In this document: positions 54,498 through 61,982 of the stretch, piece by piece
Position numbering within the stretch: the first letter of the stretch is position 1
How the letters are laid out: each line of letters begins with the position of its first letter
Source of the DNA: Mangrovibacterium sp041596335
GTDB taxonomy: Bacteria > Bacteroidota > Bacteroidia > Bacteroidales > Prolixibacteraceae
Assembly: GCF_041596335.1 (NCBI RefSeq)
Contig: NZ_JBFHIT010000002.1
Span: forward strand, 62,001-126,000
Direction: 5' to 3'
DNA length: 64,000 nucleotides
Translations under genes and position numbers: made by a program
The notes under the pieces: model-generated
Databases searched by the model: none
The model's input: the letters and a program-made list of their open reading frames with translations, nothing else
What the model was told of the DNA's origin: nothing

Positions 54498-56709
54498 AAA
54501 TTTCAATATACCCATTGAAGACAAACTGCTGACTGCTGTTTTGCGTGAAATTAAGAATGGTAAATACCAAGTCGAAATTAACAGGATTCGGGAATGTGTC
54601 AGTGCCGGGCAAGACACGAAAGCCGACGAACTGAAAAAAGCTCTCCTGGCATTCACCCCATCGGCGACCTTTAAAGCAGGCCGGAACCAGAACACGATAA
54701 AACAATACAGCGGTTTTGTCCACCTCGACTTCGATAAACTTGATCCGGATCAAATTCAATCGATTACCGAAAAAATCGCCGCAATCCCATACTCCTTTGC
54801 TTGCTTCAGGAGTCCAAAGGGTGCCGGGTTGAAAGTCTTTGTTAAGGTCAGTAACGATTTGAACAGCCATGCGCTGGCTTACGCAAATGTTAAGTCTTAC
54901 TATGAGGCGCAGCTAGCCATCGAAGCCGACCCGAAATGCAAAGACATCACCCGCCTTTGCTTCGTATCATTCGACCCCGAACTGTACCTGAATCCAAACT
55001 CATCGACATTCGAAATCACTTCAACTACCCAAAGCGAAACAGCCTATATGACAGCCTCATATCACAACCAAACAACCCGGCTCGATCAAATAGTTGCCTT
55101 CACCAATCAAAAGGAAACCTACATTAATGGCAGCCGAAATAACTACATCTATCTGTTCGCCTGCAACTGCAATCGATCCGGCATCCCGCAGCAGGCAACC
55201 GAAGCCTATGTCGTGGCTAATTTTCAACACGAAAACCAAGCTGAGATCTTAAAATCGGTTGATAGTGCCTATCGAAACAATGCTGCGGATTTCGCAACGT
55301 TTGCAAACACTGCAGCCTTGCAGAATCCGGATACCGAAGAACATCCCACCGAAAATTACCTGAAAGCAACTCCACTCATCCCCGGAAATATATACGAAAG
55401 CTTGCCCGACATCCTGAAAAGTGGAGTCTTGCCTTTTGATGGCGACCTTCGTAAACGCGATGTTTTCTTCACCGCAGCAATTACCATCCTCAGTGGGTGC
55501 CTGCCAAATGTAACAGGCATTTACGCCGGAGAACGAGTCTATCCGCATTTGTTCTCTTTCATTATCGCTCCGGCTGCCAGCGGGAAAGGAGTAATGAAAA
55601 ATGCCAAGCGTCTGGCCGATAAGTATCACGACAAGCTGGTGGCCGAAAGTAAAAAAGCACACGAGGCATACAACCAGAAGCTCATTGAGTACAAAGATAC
55701 CCTGGCAAAACGAAAAAAGAACGACCCAATTCCCCCCAAACCGGAAGAGCCAAAAACACGCCTGCTTTTCATTCCGGCAGATTGCAGCCAGGCCATGCTG
55801 CTACAATTACTGCAAGATAACAACGGGCAGGGAATTATTTGTGAAACCGAAGCCGACACCATGAGCGGAGCAAACAAACAGGATTGGGGAAACTACTCTC
55901 CCATTCTGCGTGGCGCGTTCCACAACGAAAAAATATCGGCTGCCCGTAAAACAAATCGCGAACTCATCGAAATAAACGAACCTAAACTCGCCGTATGTCT
56001 CTCCGGTACACCTGCTCAGGTGCCCAAATTAATCGGTTCGGCCGAAGATGGCCTCTTTAGCCGATTCCTGTTTTATGCCTACAAAAACGAAATTGTCTGG
56101 CAGGATCCATCGCCAAAACCACAGGGAATTGTTATGAACGATCATTTTGCCAAGCTCGCCAACGATATTTTAACCATGATCGACTTTCTGGAGCAGTCCC
56201 CAACCGAAATCTCGCTGACCCAACAGCAATGGGGTACATTAAACCGAACATTTTCTCTTAGGCTGCGTGAGGTAACACTCTATAACAACGAAGAAGCCGC
56301 CAGCGTGGTCTATCGCCTTGGGCTCATGCTTTACCGAATGTGTATGGTGCTAACCGCATTACGAAAATTCGAAAATGCTGAAAACTCCCGACAAATGGTT
56401 TGTACCGACGACGATTTTAATACGGCCCTTGTAATTACCGGCATTTACCTCGAACATAGCCTAACCATGTTTTGCAATCTGGCATCGCAACAGGAAGCAA
56501 CTGTTTACAAAATGCCAAACAATAAAAAGAAGTTTTTCGAAAACCTTCCCGACGAATTCCAACGAAAGCAAGCGCTTGAAATAGGTAAAAATTTCGACAT
56601 GAGCGAACGCTCTATCGATGAGTTCTTAAACAATTGTATCCCTACTCTGCTCGAAAAAATAAAAACCGGCTATTACAGAAAAATAAAAAATTATGAAAAC
56701 AATAACTGA
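54475..56709 (+). CDS. Primase-like protein: BT4734/VirE-N domain plus DUF3987
   Basis: A 744-aa protein. I chose Met 54475, where the BT4734-like domain begins; an in-frame ATG at 54376 lies inside the previous gene. Residues 1-190 match the BT4734/VirE N-terminal primase-associated domain (SGFVHLDFDKLDPDQIQSI, FRSPKGAGLKVFVKV). Residues 310-690 match DUF3987, with a P-loop-like APAASGKG at about 365-372 and ETEADTMSGA as the likely acidic site. It probably helps replicate or mobilise the element. Confidence 0.87.
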   Translation: MNSTTIYRNFNIPIEDKLLTAVLREIKNGKYQVEINRIRECVSAGQDTKADELKKALLAFTPSATFKAGRNQNTIKQYSGFVHLDFDKLDPDQIQSITEKIAAIPYSFACFRSPKGAGLKVFVKVSNDLNSHALAYANVKSYYEAQLAIEADPKCKDITRLCFVSFDPELYLNPNSSTFEITSTTQSETAYMTASYHNQTTRLDQIVAFTNQKETYINGSRNNYIYLFACNCNRSGIPQQATEAYVVANFQHENQAEILKSVDSAYRNNAADFATFANTAALQNPDTEEHPTENYLKATPLIPGNIYESLPDILKSGVLPFDGDLRKRDVFFTAAITILSGCLPNVTGIYAGERVYPHLFSFIIAPAASGKGVMKNAKRLADKYHDKLVAESKKAHEAYNQKLIEYKDTLAKRKKNDPIPPKPEEPKTRLLFIPADCSQAMLLQLLQDNNGQGIICETEADTMSGANKQDWGNYSPILRGAFHNEKISAARKTNRELIEINEPKLAVCLSGTPAQVPKLIGSAEDGLFSRFLFYAYKNEIVWQDPSPKPQGIVMNDHFAKLANDILTMIDFLEQSPTEISLTQQQWGTLNRTFSLRLREVTLYNNEEAASVVYRLGLMLYRMCMVLTALRKFENAENSRQMVCTDDDFNTALVITGIYLEHSLTMFCNLASQQEATVYKMPNNKKKFFENLPDEFQRKQALEIGKNFDMSERSIDEFLNNCIPTLLEKIKTGYYRKIKNYENNN

Positions 56710-56726
56710 AAACCTCTTAAATTTAA

Positions 56727-56773
56727 CCCTTCGTTGCCCTTACCGAAGGGAAGCCCCTTTTTCAGGGCAAAAA
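56727..56773 (+). terminator. Tandem hairpins after the primase-like gene
   Basis: CCCTTCG (56727-56733) pairs with CGAAGGG (56744-56750), and GCCC (56753-56756) with GGGC (56765-56768) followed by AAAAAC. They separate the element genes from the restriction operon. Confidence 0.6.
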
Positions 56774-56865
56774 CACTTAAATTGTTTTCTGTAAAAACTG
56801 ATTATAAAATCCAAATCCCAGACTTGCAATATCTTGTCTGAAGGCATTTTAACCACTAGATAAAA

Positions 56866-58395
56866 ATGAACCAGGAACTCGAAAAAACACTTTGGGCTAC
56901 CGCCGATAAGCTCCGAAACAACATGGATGCTGCCGAATACAAACATATTGTATTGGGCCTTATTTTCCTTAAATACATTTCCGACAGCTTCGAAGAACTC
57001 TATGACAAGCTGAAAGCCGACGAATATTCCGATCCGGAAGACAAAGACGAATACCTGGCAGAGAATGTTTTCTATGTGCCTCCTTCTGCAAGATGGAACT
57101 ATTTACAACATCAAAGAGCAAAACTTCCGAGCATAGGCAAGGATATCGACGATGCCATGGATGCCATCGAAAAAGATAACCCCAGCCTGAAAGGCGTTTT
57201 GCCTAAAGACTATGCCCGCCCGGCGCTCGACAAAAAACGCCTCGGCGAATTGGTCGACCTCATCGGTAATGTTGGCTTTAAAGAAAAAGGCCACAGCAGC
57301 AAAGACCTGCTTGGGCGTGTTTATGAGTATTTCCTCGGTATGTTTGCCGATGCCGAAGGCAAACGTGGTGGACAATTCTACACGCCCGAAAGCATTGTAA
57401 AGCTTCTGGTAGAAATGTTGGAACCCTACCAAGGGCGTATTTACGACGGCTGCTGCGGTAGCGGTGGTATGTTTGTGCAAAGCGAAAAATTCCTCGAAGC
57501 GCATGGCGGTAAAATTGGCGATATTGCCGTGTACGGGCAGGAAAGCAACCCAACTACCTACAAACTGGCGAAAATGAACCTCGCTATCCGGGGTATCGAT
57601 GCCAAAATAGAGCTGGGCGACACCTTCCACAACGACCGCCACAAAGACCTGAAAGCCGATTTTATCATGGCCAATCCCCCATTCAACATTTCCGACTGGG
57701 GCGGCGAGCAATTACAGGATAGTCACCTGTGGCGTTTCGGCGTGCCTCCAGTTGGTAATGCCAACTATGCCTGGTTACAGCTGTTCATTAACAAGCTCAA
57801 CACCAACGGCACGGCCGGTATTGTACTGGCCAACGGCTCTATGACTACCAATGCCGGTTCCGAAGGCGATATCCGCAAGCAGCTCATCACCGAAGGGCTG
57901 GTCGACTGCATGGTGGCTCTGCCTACTCAATTATTCTACAACACCCAAATCCCGGCTTGCCTGTGGTTTTTGGCGCGTAACCGAACCAACCACAAATTCC
58001 GCAATCGTTCCGGCGAAATCCTGTTTATCGATGCCCGCAAAATGGGGGTCATGACCAGTCGCAAAAACCGGAAGCTTACCTCAGGCGCCGAGGGAGAAGA
58101 AATCAACGACATTCTGCAAATTGCCCATACCTACCACAATTGGCGAAACATAGGCGGCAATTATGAAGATATTCCCGGCTTCTGTAAATCGGCTAAGCTG
58201 GACGAAGTCGAAGCTAACAACTACGTGCTTACTCCTGGTCGCTATGTGGGTACCGAAGAGGCCGAAGACGACGGCATCCCCTACGAAGAAAAAGTAGCCG
58301 CCATTTCCGAAAACCTTAAAACCTACTTCGACAAATCAATCGAATTGCAGGAGCGCATTAAAAATAACCTGGCTAAAGTGGGAATTGAGCTATGA
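56866..58395 (+). CDS. hsdM: Type I restriction-modification methyltransferase subunit
   Basis: A 509-aa adenine-N6 methyltransferase subunit. The N-terminal helical domain begins LEKTLWATADKLRNNMDAAE. Motif I is DGCCGSGG (194-201) and motif IV is NPPF (270-273). With HsdS it methylates the recognition site. GC content is clearly higher than in the next genes. Its stop overlaps the next start as ATGA, so the downstream 146-aa protein is translated in step with it. Confidence 0.96.
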   Translation: MNQELEKTLWATADKLRNNMDAAEYKHIVLGLIFLKYISDSFEELYDKLKADEYSDPEDKDEYLAENVFYVPPSARWNYLQHQRAKLPSIGKDIDDAMDAIEKDNPSLKGVLPKDYARPALDKKRLGELVDLIGNVGFKEKGHSSKDLLGRVYEYFLGMFADAEGKRGGQFYTPESIVKLLVEMLEPYQGRIYDGCCGSGGMFVQSEKFLEAHGGKIGDIAVYGQESNPTTYKLAKMNLAIRGIDAKIELGDTFHNDRHKDLKADFIMANPPFNISDWGGEQLQDSHLWRFGVPPVGNANYAWLQLFINKLNTNGTAGIVLANGSMTTNAGSEGDIRKQLITEGLVDCMVALPTQLFYNTQIPACLWFLARNRTNHKFRNRSGEILFIDARKMGVMTSRKNRKLTSGAEGEEINDILQIAHTYHNWRNIGGNYEDIPGFCKSAKLDEVEANNYVLTPGRYVGTEEAEDDGIPYEEKVAAISENLKTYFDKSIELQERIKNNLAKVGIEL

Positions 58396-58832
58396 GTAAG
58401 AATTTTAAATACCAAGAGGATATGAAGGCCATTCGCGAACAACACAATTGCGAGTGTCCTGCCAAACATCTTAAGGCAATAAGCCATATGGAAGCCTATC
58501 GATTTGTTCATGAGGACATCAACCACAAAAGTAATTTTCTCCCTCAACTCAAAGATGAACCAGCTCGTTTTATAGACAATAATGGGAAAAAGAAGTGTGA
58601 CTATTTAAGTTTGTCATTTTTTACAAAAGCTGAATCTGCAAAATCAAGATTTTCAAGCTTGGCTAAGACTGTTAAGAATATACACAAAACACTCGGCACT
58701 CATATTGCTGTCGGCGCTTTGGATTCTAACGACGGACTAAAAACGGAAGATTGCTCTTCAAATCATTTTGATTTATACGAGTTTGAAGAAGCTGACCTGA
58801 AAAACAAATTTGCTATTATAGACAAACTCTAA
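58392..58832 (+). CDS. Unrecognised 146-aa protein between hsdM and hsdS
   Basis: No family that I can name with confidence. The protein has several motif-like stretches: an N-terminal REQHNCECPAKHL with two Cys, MEAYRFVHEDINH, FLPQL, KTLGTHIAVGAL and a C-terminal HFDLYEFEEADLKNKF. It is basic-acidic mixed and soluble, without signal or membrane segments. The start overlaps hsdM by 4 bp and the stop overlaps the next gene by 1 bp, so stoichiometric coexpression is built in. A partner or toxin-antitoxin-like relation to the 407-aa neighbour is possible but unproven. Confidence 0.85.
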   Translation: MSKNFKYQEDMKAIREQHNCECPAKHLKAISHMEAYRFVHEDINHKSNFLPQLKDEPARFIDNNGKKKCDYLSLSFFTKAESAKSRFSSLAKTVKNIHKTLGTHIAVGALDSNDGLKTEDCSSNHFDLYEFEEADLKNKFAIIDKL

Positions 58833-60055
58833 TGGAAAAGGTAACTGGCATAGATATACAAGCTGACTGGCTAAACGACTTAGTCAAGGTAAGCGACCTT
58901 ATATACTTCGAGGGACCTTTGCTATCCCATTATCAGAGTATATCAGGCGATGATTATTTGTTTTATTGGGTCGATACCGACGATACATACAACCGCTGGT
59001 TAGTATTCAATGTCAACATTGTTAAAATTCAGGACTACTTAAATCGAAGAATATCACTTTACAAACTGATTACAGAAATTGATTCCGGCATGCTTTACAA
59101 AGTTGATATCGATAAAGATATTCAATACCATAATGTGGTCATGCTATATGTCCATAAATTGCCGGAAAGTTATATCCCGGATACCGACAGCATTTATTGT
59201 TTCGAACCAGTACAGGAGCAAGTTGACCTGACGAGTTTCTCAAAGAATCACAATCAAGGTATTTTTCAAGCGTACTTCGGTAATTCAGGTAAGGTGGGGT
59301 ATGGCACCATCGATGCCGAACTATGGGCAAATTCATTGATCCAGCTAGTCGAAATACAAAAAGGTTTAAAAAAGGACTTCATAAACCAAAAAAGAAAGCA
59401 AGCCAAAGAAAACGATAGCCACATCGAGTTGAAGGTTTGGCGCGAATCGACAACCTTTCAATATATTGGGAACACCCGAAACTCGTTTGGAGCGCTTTTT
59501 AAACCAATCCACGAAGGCATTATGTATCCTGGCACCAAATCCTATGAAGATGAATTTGTCGACTATGTGATTGGCTTTTATGAGTCATCTAGTGACCCCG
59601 AAGTTTTCCGGAAGTACATTCAAGGTCTGGATAAAAAAGTTTTGAACAGCTACAAAAGCTTTCTGAAAACAATTACAGCAGCAAAAACCAACTTCAAGTT
59701 AAATTGGGTGAATGCCGGATCCCTGCATAAATCGTCAAGTGACATGGATTATAAAAAAGCTGGCTCGATTTTAACACATTTGGAATCATTAGAATTTTCC
59801 GATTCTGAGGACATTATCATAACAGGTAAATTCACTGCTCTAAATTTGAGGACAGGTCACTACGAATTCGAAGATTTCGAAGACGAAACAAACCGGTCGA
59901 AAGGATATTTCGACAAAGACCGCCTCGATGCTGCGTACCAAATAAAATGGGACAAAATTTATGAGGTGGTGATAAAGCGTAAAGAAGAGCTGAAAACCGG
60001 CAATAAAAAACCGACGATTACAGATTTATTAATCTCATTTGTTGAGCAAAATTAA
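58832..60055 (+). CDS. Unrecognised 407-aa protein, possibly DUF6575-like
   Basis: The N-terminal region (LVKVSDLIYFEGPLLSHYQS, then YLFYWVDTDDTYNRWLVF) resembles the DUF6575 type as I remember it; this is a weak recall-based call. A charged helix (LKKDFINQKRKQAKENDSHI) marks the middle, and the C-terminus (IIITGKFTALNLRTGHYEFE, then KIYEVVIKRKEEL) forms a separate beta-rich part that looks like a ligand-binding fold. No nuclease, NTPase or membrane motif was found. It overlaps the upstream gene by 1 bp and precedes hsdS by 3 bp. Confidence 0.85.
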   Translation: MEKVTGIDIQADWLNDLVKVSDLIYFEGPLLSHYQSISGDDYLFYWVDTDDTYNRWLVFNVNIVKIQDYLNRRISLYKLITEIDSGMLYKVDIDKDIQYHNVVMLYVHKLPESYIPDTDSIYCFEPVQEQVDLTSFSKNHNQGIFQAYFGNSGKVGYGTIDAELWANSLIQLVEIQKGLKKDFINQKRKQAKENDSHIELKVWRESTTFQYIGNTRNSFGALFKPIHEGIMYPGTKSYEDEFVDYVIGFYESSSDPEVFRKYIQGLDKKVLNSYKSFLKTITAAKTNFKLNWVNAGSLHKSSSDMDYKKAGSILTHLESLEFSDSEDIIITGKFTALNLRTGHYEFEDFEDETNRSKGYFDKDRLDAAYQIKWDKIYEVVIKRKEELKTGNKKPTITDLLISFVEQN

Positions 60056-60058
60056 ACT

Positions 60059-61348
60059 ATGACCAACTGGAAAGAATATAAATTAGAAAATGTAATTAAA
60101 GTAAAACACGGTTTTGCTTTTAAGGGTGCTTTTTTTTCTAAAGAGCCGACTAATGATATTTTATTATCACCAGGAAACTTCAATATCGGTGGTGGTTTTA
60201 AAGCTGACAAATTCAAATACTACAATGGCACTTATCCAAAATCTTACATTTTAAAAGAAGGTGACATAATAGTAACAATGACCGATTTAAGTAAAGAGGG
60301 TGATACTTTAGGTTATAGTGCTAAAATCCCGCCTCACAAGGGTATTAAATATTTACACAATCAAAGATTAGGGTTACTTCAATTGATTGACAAAGATTTT
60401 AACATAGACTTTATATATTGGCTATTAAGAACAAGGGAATACCAACACTTCATAGTAAGTTCAGCAACAGGTACAACTGTAAAACATACTTCACCAACAA
60501 GAATATGTGAGTATGTATTTAAAGCACCTAATTACAACACCCAAACCGCCATTGCAGAAATCCTTTCATCCCTTGACGACAAAATAGAACTCAACAACAA
60601 AATAAACCAAGAGTTAGAAAACCTTGCCCAAACCCTCTTTAAGCAGTGGTTTATCGATTTTGAATTTCCAAACGAAAACGGAGAGCCTTACAAATCATCA
60701 GGTGGTGAAATGGTAGATAGTGAGTTAGGCGAAATCCCTAAGGGATGGGAAGTTGGTACTTTTGGTGATTTATGCAAAGTAGTAAATGGTTATGCCTTCA
60801 AGAGCAAGGATTTTGAAGAAACTGGAAGTAATGGCATTTTAAAAATTAGGAATGTCAACGGAAGCGTAGTAGATATTATAAATACTCAATTTGTAGCATC
60901 TGATGTTGTAACATCTGTTCAAGAGAAATTTAGAGTTTTAACAGGGCACATATTAATTGCAATGACAGGAGCAGAAGTTGGTAAAACTGGTATTGTACCC
61001 GAAACTAATAAAAGCCTTTGGTTAAACCAACGTGTTGGCAGATTTGAGCCTATCATTGAAAACACTATCGTTTTTATTTACCATATGTTTAATGTTCTCA
61101 ACTTTACACAATCAGTTAGAAATTCAGCAATGGGTAGTGCTCAACCAAATATCAGTGCATCAGGTATTGAATCAATAAATTGCATAATTCCACCTAAAGA
61201 AATTAGTCTAATGTTTTCATCCATTAATCAAGATAGTTTCAATTTAACACTAAAAAATTTAGGTGAAAACCAAGAATTAGCATTTTTAAGAGACACTATA
61301 TTACCAAAATTAATATCTGGAGATTTAAGTATAAATGAATTGGATTAA
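60059..61348 (+). CDS. hsdS: Type I restriction-modification specificity subunit
   Basis: A 429-aa protein with two target recognition domains. TRD1 spans about 1-155; the central conserved helix is AIAEILSSLDDKIELNNKIN (from about residue 162) followed by TLFKQWFIDFEFP; TRD2 runs from about 225 (LGEIPKGWEVGTFGDL). The target sequence cannot be read from it. DNA here is much more AT-rich than hsdM, consistent with exchange of specificity modules. The 3' end overlaps the Abi-like gene by 14 bp. Confidence 0.95.
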   Translation: MTNWKEYKLENVIKVKHGFAFKGAFFSKEPTNDILLSPGNFNIGGGFKADKFKYYNGTYPKSYILKEGDIIVTMTDLSKEGDTLGYSAKIPPHKGIKYLHNQRLGLLQLIDKDFNIDFIYWLLRTREYQHFIVSSATGTTVKHTSPTRICEYVFKAPNYNTQTAIAEILSSLDDKIELNNKINQELENLAQTLFKQWFIDFEFPNENGEPYKSSGGEMVDSELGEIPKGWEVGTFGDLCKVVNGYAFKSKDFEETGSNGILKIRNVNGSVVDIINTQFVASDVVTSVQEKFRVLTGHILIAMTGAEVGKTGIVPETNKSLWLNQRVGRFEPIIENTIVFIYHMFNVLNFTQSVRNSAMGSAQPNISASGIESINCIIPPKEISLMFSSINQDSFNLTLKNLGENQELAFLRDTILPKLISGDLSINELD

Positions 61349-61982
61349 AGAAAGTATAGCTATTTCTCCGAGCTTTAACCCTTGTTTAGACCAAATTAGG
61401 GTTATTGATGAAGAAGTATGCAATAACCCTTCATTATGTGTTGACACCTGTAAGACCTTAATTGAATCTATTTGTAAAACAATTTTAACTAATAAGGCAG
61501 TTGTTTTTCAATCAAATATATCTTTCAATGGGTTAGTGCATTTGACTGTGTCTAATATCTTACAAGCTGATGATTTATTCAGAAATGATTTAACAGAGTT
61601 AGCAAGAAGAATGTCATCAGTTGCTCAAGCATTAGCCGATTTAAGAAATAATCACGGCTTTGCATCTCACGGCTTAGATGTACTTAATCCACGTTTAACC
61701 GAAACAGTTTCTCAATTCGCATACAAAATCACAGATTCTATAGGTGGTTTTATTCTTAATTGTTACTTAAACAATAGAGTTGTTTCAACTGATATTCGCA
61801 TTCATTATGAAGATTGCAAAGATTTTAACGAAGATTTCGACCAAAATAACCCTTTAAATATCGGTATAATATCACTCTCAGCTTCAGAGGTTTTATACAA
61901 GCAAGATTATGAAGCATATAAAGAGGAATATTTCATATTCCTTGAAGAATTAGAAAATCAATTAACTCAAAATGTCGAGTAA
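61335..61982 (+). CDS. Abortive-infection (Abi_C-like) family protein
   Basis: A 215-aa protein. The segment TCKTLIESICKTIL followed by ALADLRNNHGFASHGLDVL (about 106-124) fits the Abi C-terminal family, with its Arg-Asn-x2-Gly-x3-His-Gly pattern. These proteins accompany restriction systems and can arrest the cell when restriction fails. It lies inside the hsd operon, overlapping hsdS by 14 bp and ending directly against the hsdR start codon (TAA then ATG). Confidence 0.75.
   Translation: MNWIKESIAISPSFNPCLDQIRVIDEEVCNNPSLCVDTCKTLIESICKTILTNKAVVFQSNISFNGLVHLTVSNILQADDLFRNDLTELARRMSSVAQALADLRNNHGFASHGLDVLNPRLTETVSQFAYKITDSIGGFILNCYLNNRVVSTDIRIHYEDCKDFNEDFDQNNPLNIGIISLSASEVLYKQDYEAYKEEYFIFLEELENQLTQNVE

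Noticed and set aside
57103..57711. 202-aa reverse frame opposite hsdM
   Set aside because: It is a shadow of the GC-rich hsdM coding strand; the hsdM frame has all methyltransferase motifs.
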